Assembly: GCA_003220195.1 (NCBI GenBank)
Contig: QHRT01000341.1
Location: 1-7,310 of the forward strand
From: Candidatus Rokuibacteriota bacterium
GTDB lineage: Bacteria > Methylomirabilota > Methylomirabilia > Rokubacteriales > CSP1-6
Direction: 5' to 3'
Length of the DNA stretch: 7,310 bases
Notes under the pieces: model-generated
Database searches by the model: none
What the model was told of the DNA's origin: nothing
The model's input: the letters and a program-made list of their open reading frames with translations, nothing else
Shown: piece after piece, positions 1 through 6,329 of the stretch
How the letters are laid out: each line of letters starts with the position of its first letter
Position numbering within the stretch: position 1 is the stretch's first letter
Made by a program: the position numbers and the translations under genes

Positions 1-13
1 CGGAAAGGCTGAC

Positions 14-1039
14 ATGGAATTCGGAACCTTCTTGCTCATGCAGTCTCCTTCGGCGCGATCGTCCGCGGAGATCTACTCGCGCGCGTTCGACGTCGCGCAG
101 AAGGCCGAGGCCCTTGGCTTTCGCAACATCTGGCTCGCCGAGCATCACTTCTCGACGTACGGCTATCTCTCGCGCCCGGTGCAGCTCGCGACGTACATCG
201 CGGCGAAGACGACGCGGCTGCGCGTCGGCACGGCGGTCATCGTGGTTCCGCTGCACCATCCGCTCGTCATCGCCGAGGAGATCGCGACGCTCGATCTCCT
301 GGCCGGCGGACGCGTCGACATCGGTCTCGGCCGCGGCTACCAGCACTACGAGTTCGAGCGCTTCGGCCTCGAGCTGGAGCAGAGCCGCGACCGCTGGGAA
401 GAAGCCGTCGACGTCATCCTGAAAGCGTTCGGTGGGCAGCCGTTCAGCTACCAGGGGAAGTTCTTCACGATTCCCGAGACGACCGTGTTCCCGCAGCCGG
501 TCCAGCGTCCGCATCCGCCGATCTGGATCACGGCGCAGAGCCCGGGATCCATCGAGGCGGCGGTGCGTCGCGGATTCAACGTGCTCACCGGTGGCTTCGG
601 CATCCCGATCGAGCGGACCGCGGAGTTCCGTCGTCTCTTCGACCGGCTCGTGACGGAGATCAAGCCGGAGCGGCCGCTCGAGGTCGGTGTGCAGCGCGCC
701 GTCTACGTGACCGACAGCCAGGCCGACGCGCGGGCCGCCGCCGAGCAGGCGCGGTGGAACATGCGGGTGACCCTGAGTCTCCGCAACCACTACGAGCGCG
801 TCGAGAACGGCCGCGCGATTCCGATCCCGGCGCCGAACGAGCCGAGCATCGACGATCTGCTCGATCGCTTCCTGGTCATCGGAACGCCGGACACGTGCAT
901 CCGTCAGCTCACGCGCATCCGCGAGCTCGTCGGCATCAGCCACTTCAACTGCAGCTTCTGGTTCGGCGACCTCGAGCACGACCGCGTCTTGCGGTCGATG
1001 GATCTCTTCGCGAAGGAGGTCATGCCCGCGCTCGGCTGA
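14..1039 (+). CDS. LLM-class (bacterial luciferase-like) flavin-dependent oxidoreductase
   Basis: This 341-residue protein has the full length of a single-domain luciferase-like monooxygenase (TIM-barrel fold, FMNH2 or F420 dependent, cytoplasmic). Visible family signatures, in order, are MEFGTFLLMQ (first beta strand), GFRNIWLAEHHF with EHH at residues 43-45, the GGRVDIGLGRGYQHYEF block at 98-114, the HPPIWITAQSP strand at 167-177, and the C-terminal VIGTPDTCIRQL motif at 288-299. That last motif is the usual 'GTP..v...l' segment of the family. The ATG at 14 is preceded by GGAAAGG at positions 2-8, a good ribosome-binding site. In-frame codons CGG AAA GGC TGA at 1-12 could be the end of an upstream gene one base before the ATG, which would make this gene operonic, but only four codons are visible. 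The electron donor and substrate (alkane, sulfonate, ketone or other) cannot be assigned from sequence alone. It is poorly similar to the second LLM gene in this window. Confidence 0.93.
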   Translation: MEFGTFLLMQSPSARSSAEIYSRAFDVAQKAEALGFRNIWLAEHHFSTYGYLSRPVQLATYIAAKTTRLRVGTAVIVVPLHHPLVIAEEIATLDLLAGGRVDIGLGRGYQHYEFERFGLELEQSRDRWEEAVDVILKAFGGQPFSYQGKFFTIPETTVFPQPVQRPHPPIWITAQSPGSIEAAVRRGFNVLTGGFGIPIERTAEFRRLFDRLVTEIKPERPLEVGVQRAVYVTDSQADARAAAEQARWNMRVTLSLRNHYERVENGRAIPIPAPNEPSIDDLLDRFLVIGTPDTCIRQLTRIRELVGISHFNCSFWFGDLEHDRVLRSMDLFAKEVMPALG

Positions 1040-1040
1040 C

Positions 1041-1065
1041 CGTTGCGGGATCGGCTCCTGCAACG
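1041..1065. terminator. Hairpin between convergent genes, probable bidirectional terminator
   Basis: CGTTGCGGGA (1041-1050) pairs with TCCTGCAACG (1056-1065) over 10 bp with one G-T wobble, around the 5-nt loop TCGGC. It lies 1 nt after the stop of the plus-strand oxidoreductase and 16 nt after the stop of the minus-strand secreted protein, where a shared terminator is expected. No T-tract follows on either strand, so it may rely on the stem alone or on Rho, or may mainly protect the 3' ends. Confidence 0.6.
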
Positions 1066-1081
1066 ATCGAGCCTCCTGCCA

Positions 1082-2629
1082 TCACTGGGTGCGCACTGCC
1101 ACGCTGGTGGTGCCACGGATCGCGCCGCCCGCATCCTTGAAGCGCACGAAGATGCGGTTCGTCCCCGGAAAGAACGGCACGTTCCCCGTCCCCGCGACGA
1201 AGATCCCGAAGGTCGCCGTTCCCTGGGCGTTGACGTTCAGCGCGATCGGACCCGGCGTCGGGCCGGGCGGGTTCACACACTGGCCGGTGGCCGAGTTCGT
1301 CTGACAGAGGAAGAGGATCACCGGCAGCTGCGCGGTCCCGGTATCGACGGACACGCTGATCGTCCCGCTCGCTCCCACGTTCACGATCGCCACCGCGAAC
1401 GCCCCGTTCCCGTTCGATCCCGGGATGTTCACGATGCCGTCGTTGCCGGCCGTGGCGGCCAGCGCCACGATGTCCGCTACCGGCGTAGTCGACGCGGAGA
1501 AGAGGAGGGTGTTCACGCCCGAAATGACGGGCGCGTTGCCGCCGCCGAACGAGAACGACACGTCGGTCGGCGGAATCGCGGCCGTCGGCGTGAGCGCGAT
1601 GACGAAGGTCTGTTTGTCCAAGGGCGGGATACTGGCCGGTGCGTTCGGTGTGCCCGTGACCAGGTTGGTGGTCGGGTCCGTCGTCTGATAGCTGAACGTT
1701 GCAGGAATGCCGCCCGGCGCGTTGATCGAGATCCCGACGCCGTTCACGGTCGTCGGTCCCGGATTGATCACCGTGGCGAATGCGGTGGCCGGCGTACCCA
1801 CCTGCACCGAACGGCTGCTCGGCAAGATGGCCGCGGCGACTGCAGGGAGAGCGGCCTCGGTCGTTCCCGTCAAGGAGAATGCCATGTTGAACGTCGGCGC
1901 CGGGGCGCCGCCGACGATGTCCGTGCCGATGCGAAGCCAGTCGGGGTCCAGGTTGGCGTTGCGAATCCAGGCCTGCAGATCCCCGGTGAACTGCGGCGGG
2001 TTATTGCCGGCGGCGGAGAGCCAGAAGAACGTGACGCCATTGTTGGTGCGGACCTGGGGAACGAAGAAGTAATGGCCGGGCGGCAGACGAAACGGGGACA
2101 CGAGCGTCACGTCGATCCTGATCAGCGCGCCGGTTGCCGGCCCTTCGCCTCCGGTCGTCTGGAGCGGGATCGGATTGATCCCGTTGAGCACCGAGTTCGT
2201 GGTCGAGGCGTTGCCGAGGTTGGTCACCGCGAACGTGAGCGCTGCCGGTTGATCCGAACTTCGCACGTCGAACGCCACGTCCGAGGGCGAGTTCGTTCGA
2301 GTCGGGACTCTGCCGTCCGGCGGATTGGCCGAGTCGAGCGGGAACACGCGGTAGATCTCGACCGCCACCTGGTCGATGTTCGAGACGATCGCGGTGAAGG
2401 GCAGCAAGCCGAAGAACGACGCGGCTGTGATCGTGGTCTGTTCGGCGGTCGTGATGAAGTCGTCGGCGGCTTCGATCTCGATGAGCCCGCTGCCCTCGAC
2501 GCGGGTGGCGGCGGCCATTCGAGTCGGAGCATCGGGCTGTCCGGTGGAGAAGCTGAACGGCGCGGCCCACGCGGGAGAGACGGAGAAAATCAGCGCGGCG
2601 GCGACGACGAGGCAAGTGGAGTGAGACAT
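1082..2629 (-). CDS. Secreted Ig-like/CARDB-like protein of unknown function
   Basis: This 515-residue exported protein has a signal peptide at residues 1-22: a hydrophobic core (LVVAAALIFSV) and a likely cleavage after AWA. The mature part divides into three. About 23-256 is a domain with conserved-looking segments IEIEAADDF, VAVEIYRVFPLDS, LPPGHYFFVPQV and DPDWLRIGTDI. About 257-383 is beta-rich and resembles CARDB/Ig-like 'VINPGPTTVNGVGISI' repeats. About 384-515 is a terminal module with two cysteines (C442, C451) that could form a disulfide, and the ending NRIFVRFKDAGGAIRGTTS. No LPXTG, PEP-CTERM or other sorting tail is seen, so it is probably periplasmic or released. The start is supported by AAGGAG (2637-2642) seven bases before the ATG. 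It lies 68 nt downstream of the hydrolase on the same strand and may share its transcript. Similar modules occur, as I recall, in uncultured proteobacterial genomes, but I know no function for them. Confidence 0.85.
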   Translation of the reverse strand: MSHSTCLVVAAALIFSVSPAWAAPFSFSTGQPDAPTRMAAATRVEGSGLIEIEAADDFITTAEQTTITAASFFGLLPFTAIVSNIDQVAVEIYRVFPLDSANPPDGRVPTRTNSPSDVAFDVRSSDQPAALTFAVTNLGNASTTNSVLNGINPIPLQTTGGEGPATGALIRIDVTLVSPFRLPPGHYFFVPQVRTNNGVTFFWLSAAGNNPPQFTGDLQAWIRNANLDPDWLRIGTDIVGGAPAPTFNMAFSLTGTTEAALPAVAAAILPSSRSVQVGTPATAFATVINPGPTTVNGVGISINAPGGIPATFSYQTTDPTTNLVTGTPNAPASIPPLDKQTFVIALTPTAAIPPTDVSFSFGGGNAPVISGVNTLLFSASTTPVADIVALAATAGNDGIVNIPGSNGNGAFAVAIVNVGASGTISVSVDTGTAQLPVILFLCQTNSATGQCVNPPGPTPGPIALNVNAQGTATFGIFVAGTGNVPFFPGTNRIFVRFKDAGGAIRGTTSVAVRTQ

Positions 2630-2697
2630 CGCGAGGCTCCTTCGCAGAGCGTTACCGGGAGCTGCAATGCTGCTCGAACGTTCAGGCGGTCAGCGGA

Positions 2698-3498
2698 TCA
2701 ACCGGCCAGGAACTGCGCGACCACGGTGGCGGCCTCGGCCGCCTGCTCCAGGTGCGGGGCATGGCCCGCACGCTTGACGATCTCGACACGAGCCCGCGTC
2801 AGGTGACGACGGAATTCTTGCTCGTACACGAGCGGCACGAGCCGGTCGTGCTCGCCCCACATCAAGAGCGTCGGGGTCGCTTCGATCCGGTGGATCCGCC
2901 TCTTCAGTCCCTTGTCCGGGATCGGCCAGACGAACTTGTCCGCGCAGCCCATGGCCCAGCTGAGCCGCGTCCGCGCGAGCGCCGCCTCTTCGCGATCGTC
3001 GGGGATCGCAAACAGCTTCTTCGCCGCGGCGCCGTCGGGATCGTGGAAGACCCACTTCGGAAGCTCCGCGGGAGCCACCAGCGTCCAGTTGACGACCGGC
3101 GCATCGTCGCGCCAGAAGCCGATCGGATCGAGGAGCGCGAGCTTCCCGACCCGCGAGGGGCGAAGGGCCGCCACCTCGCACGCGACCATCGCGCCGAACG
3201 AGTGCCCGACGAACGAGGCCGTCGACACGCCGAGCTGATCGAGCAGCTCGTCGTAACAGAGGACCAGGTCCCACAGCGACTGAACGTGCTGGATCGTCTC
3301 CGGCTCGCCCGGCGTCGTTCCGGGGTGCTCGGGCGCGTAGACGGTGAATCGTCGCGCCAGCGCGTCGAGGAACGCATCCCAGGTGAGGCCCCACGGGCCG
3401 TGGAAGAAGACGACCGCCGGTCCCTGGCCCTTCACGTGGACGCGAAATGGAACGAGCTTGCGCCAGACCGCGACGGTCCGCGCCTCGGGTGACGTCAC
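2698..3498 (-). CDS. Alpha/beta hydrolase
   Basis: This cytoplasmic serine hydrolase has 266 residues from the GTG chosen here. The alpha/beta-hydrolase fold is clear. The oxyanion-hole strand is VVFFHGPWG (residues 29-37), the nucleophile elbow is VGHSFGAM with Ser100, the acid is in MWGEHDRLVP with Asp218, and the base is in RAGHAPHLEQ with His246, so the catalytic triad is complete. A cap region lies at about 125-205. The length suits esterases, lactonases, epoxide hydrolases or C-C bond hydrolases such as the MhpC group, which cannot be separated here. A longer open frame reaches an ATG at 3576, but its extra 26 residues lie inside the upstream oxidoreductase and are low-complexity. The GTG at 3498 overlaps that gene's TGA as GTGA, a classic coupled start, with GGTGGG at 3505-3510 as a weak binding site. 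Its partner is the LLM oxidoreductase directly upstream, suggesting it hydrolyses that enzyme's product (inference). Confidence 0.88.
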   Translation of the reverse strand: MTSPEARTVAVWRKLVPFRVHVKGQGPAVVFFHGPWGLTWDAFLDALARRFTVYAPEHPGTTPGEPETIQHVQSLWDLVLCYDELLDQLGVSTASFVGHSFGAMVACEVAALRPSRVGKLALLDPIGFWRDDAPVVNWTLVAPAELPKWVFHDPDGAAAKKLFAIPDDREEAALARTRLSWAMGCADKFVWPIPDKGLKRRIHRIEATPTLLMWGEHDRLVPLVYEQEFRRHLTRARVEIVKRAGHAPHLEQAAEAATVVAQFLAG

Positions 3499-4707
3499 GC
3501 CACGCCCACCGGGTCGCGACGCGGCTTGCGAAGTCGCTCGGGCCACCAGTGGTTCTCCCAGCCCTCGTCCTCCCACACGTCCCGGAGCGCGGGCAGCACC
3601 TCGCGCGCGAGCAGGTCGATGTTCTTCAGCGTCAGCTCGTGCGGCATCGAGCCGATCTGCACCAGCAGCATGAGATTGCCGACGTGGAGCGCCTTGACCA
3701 CGTCGTCCATCAAACGGTCACGCACCGTCGCCGGACTGCCGGCGATGACGTACCCCTTCTCGAGGAAGTCGCGATAGCGCAGCTCTTTCGTATTCTCCTG
3801 ACGGCGGACCGGATTGCGATTGGCCGCGAGCAAGCTGCGGTAATCCTGGTTGCCGGCCGGCGAGAGCCAGTGCGGGGGCACGTGCAGACACTTGTGATAG
3901 AAGTACTCGACGTGCCGGGCGTACTCGGCCTCGGCCTTCGCGTCCGTCTCGGAGACCGCGACCAGCTGCAGAAAGCCCGCGCGATACGGGTTCGCGTCGA
4001 GACCGTGCTTCGCCACGACGTCCCAGTACCCCTGCATCATCGTGCGCGCAGCCTTGCCGCCGGCGTAGCTCAGGAAGCAGTAGCAGACGTTCCGCTCGAC
4101 CGCGAAATCGAACGTGCTGATGCTGCCGGAGCCCGGCACCCAGACCGGCGGATGCGGCGTCTGGATCGGGCGCGGCCACAGGTTCACCTGACGCGAAGAT
4201 GTCGGGCGCCTGCCAGGCTTTCAGCACCAGCTCGAACGCTTCGCGATAGCGCTCGCGGTGCTCCATCGGCGTGATGCCGTACGCGAGGTTCACGTCCATC
4301 GGGCTGCCGAGCGGCAGCCCGGCCACGAGCCTGCCGCCGCTGATGCAGTCGAGCATCCCGTATTCCTCGGCGACGCGGATGGGCGGCGTGGTCGTCGGCA
4401 GCGTCATGCCCATCTGGACGATCGCGACGTCGAGGTCGTTGGTCTGCTTCGCGAGCACGCTGCCCATCAGATTCGGGCTCGGCATGAAGCCGTAGGCGTT
4501 CTGGTGGTGCTCGTTCGTGCACACGCCGTCGAATCCCGCTCGCGCCGCGGCGAGCAGCTCGTCGAGCGTCCAGTTGTAGTACTGCCCGACGCGCCGCGCG
4601 TCCGCGAGCTCCGACCACGGCGGCGTCACCCACACGCTCGGGTAGCGCTGCTCGAAGTCCGCCGGCAGCTCGCGATGGGGCATCAGGTGGAACGCGCAGA
4701 TCTTCAT
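3495..4707 (-). pseudogene. LLM-class flavin-dependent oxidoreductase, frameshifted by an internal deletion
   Basis: Two reading frames together make one luciferase-like monooxygenase of a subfamily different from the first gene. The N-terminal part starts at the ATG at 4707 (MKICAFHLMP). It carries VCTNEHHQNAYG (residues 62-73), SPNLMGS, TTTPPIRVAEEYGMLD and SGGRLVAGLPLGSPMD, and runs to APDIFAS (173). The C-terminal part resumes in another frame at 4187 (GTG AAC CTG) with VNLWPRPIQTPHPPVWVPGS, followed by NPYRAGFLQLVAV, VIAGSPATVRDRLMDD and a Trp-rich end. Family members, as I recall them, have about ten residues (an 'NG.Y..L' segment) where this gene has only TCAG. A deletion of about 26 nt is therefore the simplest explanation, though an assembly error is possible. 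The N-terminal frame continues as nonsense to a stop at 3718. The total would be about 410 residues if intact. It overlaps the hydrolase start by 4 nt. Confidence 0.85.
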
Positions 4708-4715
4708 GTCCGGAT

Positions 4716-4720
4716 CTCCT
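4716..4720 (-). promoter_or_regulatory. Ribosome-binding site of the frameshifted oxidoreductase
   Basis: AGGAG stands 8 nt before the ATG at 4707 and decides that start over the ATGs at 4848 and 4845 in the same open frame. The residues encoded between 4848 and 4707 come from a sulfatase-tail fragment and the left repeat, not from the oxidoreductase family. The site nearly touches the end of the left repeat at 4722. CCTG/CAGG could pair across it, so the repeat may affect its accessibility (inference). Confidence 0.7.
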
Positions 4721-4721
4721 G

Positions 4722-4776
4722 GATCAGGGGCCCCGAGGGGCGCGCGGACGCGCCCGTAGCGGCCCCGATACCCCCA
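4722..4776 (-). repeat. REP-like hairpin repeat, left copy
   Basis: This is the 55-nt copy of a repeat also found, inverted, at 6318-6390. Its plus-strand left end is GATCAGGGGCCCCGAGGGGC and its right end is CGATACCCCCA. The core is a perfect hairpin: GGGCGCG (4738-4744), loop CGGA, CGCGCCC (4749-4755). GGGGCC (4727-4732) and GGCCCC (4761-4766) can pair outside it, giving a nested stem. It lies in the leader of the frameshifted oxidoreductase, one base upstream of its ribosome-binding site. Compact nested palindromes of this kind are typical of REP elements, but I do not recognise this family. Strand is assigned so that TGGGGGTA is the 5' end in both copies. Confidence 0.8.
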
Positions 4777-4816
4777 CTCGTCGGGTGCCGGGGCGACGAT
4801 CAGCTCGGTTGCGCCA

Positions 4817-4859
4817 TCCGCCCTGGTGTACGGGATGACGAACATCACGTCCGGCGGCA
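4817..4859 (-). pseudogene. Fragment of a sulfatase 3' end (duplicate of the tail of the sulfatase at 6389-7310)
   Basis: Thirty-eight of 43 bases match 6408-6450, the last part of the sulfatase gene. Both encode LPPD-x-MF-x-IPYT-(R/K)-A; the fragment reads LPPDVMFVIPYTRA and the gene LPPDAMFFIPYTKA. Two of the five differences are silent and one (R/K) is conservative, so the copies were probably both under coding constraint or split long ago. Just upstream (4860-4880) the frame reads AEAPAPS, perhaps a degraded form of the sulfatase's AEWEATMPA. Downstream the frame runs without a stop through the left repeat into the oxidoreductase leader. It is too short to be a gene and is best read as the remnant of a second sulfatase. 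Confidence 0.7.
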
Positions 4860-5186
4860 GACTTGGCGCAGGAGCTTCAGCCGGGCCGGGAGTAGACGCG
4901 GACGGTGCTATCGGCCATTTGCCTTTGCTTCACCAATCGACCCCAGCGGTTACGACTTCTCGGCGACCGTGATCTTGATATCCCGTCCACGTCCGTGCTG
5001 TGGCAAATTACCGCTGCCGATGACGTGAGCAGACCACGCGGTACGCGCCGGAGACCACGGACGTGCGGGGAAACGTGGACGAGATGACCGACGGGACGGC
5101 ACCTCGGTGGACGCCCCCGGCGGGCGGAAGTCGCTCCATATCGGAAATCCCGGTTCAGAAAACCCGAGAGGGAAAGGTGATCTCCC
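4860..5186. other. Intergenic stretch upstream of the beta-helix gene, with dispersed inverted repeats
   Basis: No convincing gene lies here; open frames on both strands are Arg/Ser-rich and lack family features. CACGTCCGTG (4988-4997) is the exact inverse of CACGGACGTG (5056-5065), 58 nt apart. The overlapping CGTCCACGT (4984-4992) also matches ACGTGGACG (5073-5081) in inverse, so two alternative long-range stems are possible. A TTGATA at 4975-4980 resembles a -35 box but has no -10 partner at the right spacing. The promoter of the gene at 5187 is presumably in this stretch. The last bases hold its ribosome-binding site, AAAGGTGA at 5173-5180. Confidence 0.45.
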
Positions 5187-6011
5187 ATGGCGAACATCAG
5201 ACACTTCCGGTCGGTTATCGGGCACGTCGAAAGCCTCGCAGTGCGGGTGGCGCGAGTCATCGCGGTCGGCACGGTCCTGCTGGCGGTCAGCACCGCCGCG
5301 GCTCTGGCGGCGGTGCTGACGGTCACGACTGCAGCGGACGACATCACGCCGAATGACGGGTCGGTGTCGTTACGGGAAGCGATCACCGCGGTCAACGCGG
5401 GGAACGATCTCGGCGACCCAGACATCACTGCTCAGAGCCCGGGAGTGTTCGGCATCAACGACACCATCAATTTCAACATTCCCGGGTCGGGCGTTCACAC
5501 GATCACGATCGGGACTGATGCGAGCGCGTCAGGCATTCCCCTGCCCGACATCATCAGACCTGTGGCGATCAACGAGGGTGACAACGCGGTTCTGCTCATC
5601 CAGCTGAACGGCGAGAGCGCGGGCGCCGGGGCCAACGGCCTGCAGCTGGCCCCTCCTCTGTGTGATGGAGGCAGTGGGGGCTCCAGCGTGCGGGGACTGG
5701 TCATCAACCGCTTCAGCGGGAATGGCATCGCCGTCCAGTCCCACGGCAATACGATTGCCGGCAACTTCATCGGCACCGATCCGAGCGGCAATGCTTCCGG
5801 CCCCGGCAATGGGGAAGACGGCGTGGTGAGCGGTGTGCCGCCGACGCCACCAGGAACCAACACCATAGGTGGACAGACGCCGGCGGATCGTAACGTGATT
5901 TCGTGCAACGGCGCCGAGGCCATCGACGTCATCGGCGGTCTCGTCGTCAATCAAGGCAACCTTCTCACCCTTGCCAGCAAGAACAGCGGCAAGAAGCCGT
6001 GCGGACCGTGA
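5187..6011 (+). CDS. Secreted CSLREA-domain, right-handed parallel beta-helix protein (short form)
   Basis: This 274-residue exported protein has a basic N-terminus followed by a hydrophobic stretch (IAVGTVLLAVSTAAALA, 25-41) that looks like a signal peptide cut near residue 41 or 42. Residues 44-72 match the CSLREA domain that opens many bacterial beta-helix surface proteins: LTVTTAADD, then SVSLREAITAVNAG. The usual Cys is replaced by Val60. DTINFNIPGSGVHTITIG (92-109) is the next typical strand set. Beta-helix rungs follow: VRGLVINRFSGNGIAVQ, GNTIAGNFIGTDPSGN, and NTIGGQTPADRNVIS (225-239). The protein stops soon after, with a Lys-rich end, whereas relatives usually carry many more rungs; it may be C-terminally truncated or a genuine short form. 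The start is supported by AAAGGTGA six bases before the ATG. It is probably a surface or extracellular protein, with polysaccharide binding or adhesion as possibilities; no catalytic residues are evident. Confidence 0.85.
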   Translation: MANIRHFRSVIGHVESLAVRVARVIAVGTVLLAVSTAAALAAVLTVTTAADDITPNDGSVSLREAITAVNAGNDLGDPDITAQSPGVFGINDTINFNIPGSGVHTITIGTDASASGIPLPDIIRPVAINEGDNAVLLIQLNGESAGAGANGLQLAPPLCDGGSGGSSVRGLVINRFSGNGIAVQSHGNTIAGNFIGTDPSGNASGPGNGEDGVVSGVPPTPPGTNTIGGQTPADRNVISCNGAEAIDVIGGLVVNQGNLLTLASKNSGKKPCGP

Positions 6012-6047
6012 CGTCATCCGAACCACAACCTTTCGCCTGCCGGATGT

Positions 6048-6066
6048 CATCGAGGCTGCCTCGATG
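6048..6066 (+). terminator. Hairpin downstream of the beta-helix gene
   Basis: CATCGAGG and CCTCGATG form a perfect 8-bp stem around the 3-nt loop CTG, starting 36 nt after the stop codon. No T-run follows, so this is a plausible but unproven terminator. A weaker CATCCG/CGGATG pair lies just before it (6015-6046). Confidence 0.45.
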
Positions 6067-6254
6067 CTCGCTGACGCGTCGGCCCGGGGGCCACACGCCA
6101 CCCGTCGCCGACGCGCCAACAGCACCCGACACGTTCGCCCTTGACCGGCCCGGGCGGCAGCGCGAACGTTCGCCGCGCGCATGATCGCACCCGTCCGGTC
6201 CGGAACCGTGGTGTGCCGCGCCTTCGCGTCGGAGCGCGCTCAAGGCCACGGTCG
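6067..6254. other. Intergenic stretch with a 12-nt palindrome and no recognisable gene
   Basis: This stretch has no supportable gene; its open frames are Arg/Pro-rich and look like products of GC-rich sequence. It contains the perfect palindrome GCGAACGTTCGC (6162-6173). An imperfect 8-bp hairpin begins in this stretch and runs into the coding-like fragment that follows: CCACGGTC (6246-6253) with GGCCGTGG (6259-6266), one wobble pair. Neither can be tied to a known regulator. Confidence 0.35.
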
Positions 6255-6329
6255 GACTGGCCGTGGAACCAGCACCGCATCATCTACTTCGGCGTGGATC
6301 GCTACGACAATAAGGTATGGGGGTACGGC
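6255..6329 (+). pseudogene. Orphan coding-like fragment of unknown origin
   Basis: In one frame this stretch reads DWPWNQHRIIYFGVD followed by RYDNKVWGYG. It is rich in aromatic and varied residues, with nearly all codons ending in G or C, unlike the Arg/Pro-rich translations of the bases before it (6141-6254). That suggests the broken end of a real gene, joined directly to the right repeat. The frame continues through the repeat to a TAG at 6420. The aromatic alternation could suit an outer-membrane strand or a beta-rich protein, but I do not recognise the family. No start codon or ribosome-binding site is associated with it. Confidence 0.4.

Noticed and set aside
1..12. End of an upstream gene (CGG AAA GGC TGA)
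   Set aside because: Three codons and a stop are too little to support a gene; the bases also serve as the ribosome-binding region of the gene at 14.
2650..2697. Terminator between the hydrolase and the secreted-protein gene
   Set aside because: Only short, interrupted pairings such as GAGC/GCTC and the 8-nt palindrome GAACGTTC are seen, with no T-tract, so this is not enough to call.
1043..2806. Very long plus-strand open frame (587 codons) opposite the secreted protein
   Set aside because: Its translation is dominated by Arg, Gly and Asp with no motif or signal peptide, while the opposite strand gives a clean signal peptide, beta-rich domains and a good ribosome-binding site. It is a high-GC antisense shadow.
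3499..3576. Upstream ATG giving the hydrolase 26 more residues
   Set aside because: The extra part lies inside the upstream oxidoreductase, is Gly/Arg/Ala-rich, and the GTGA overlap gives a better start.
3447..4274. Plus-strand open frame opposite the oxidoreductase/hydrolase junction
   Set aside because: It is Arg/His/Val-rich without motifs and lies antisense to clear enzyme sequence.
4708..4848. N-terminal extension of the second oxidoreductase to the ATG at 4848
   Set aside because: The extension encodes a sulfatase-tail fragment and the repeat, and the ATG at 4707 has AGGAG at 8 nt and begins with the family's usual first strand.
4975..5009. Possible sigma-70 promoter (TTGATA)
   Set aside because: There is no acceptable -10 box at 16-18 nt; the nearest AT-rich hexamer is at 23 nt.
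4877..5428. Minus-strand 183-codon open frame across the beta-helix promoter region
   Set aside because: The composition is Arg/Ser/Ala-rich, there is no ribosome-binding site or motif, and it overlaps the signal-peptide region of the well-supported gene at 5187.
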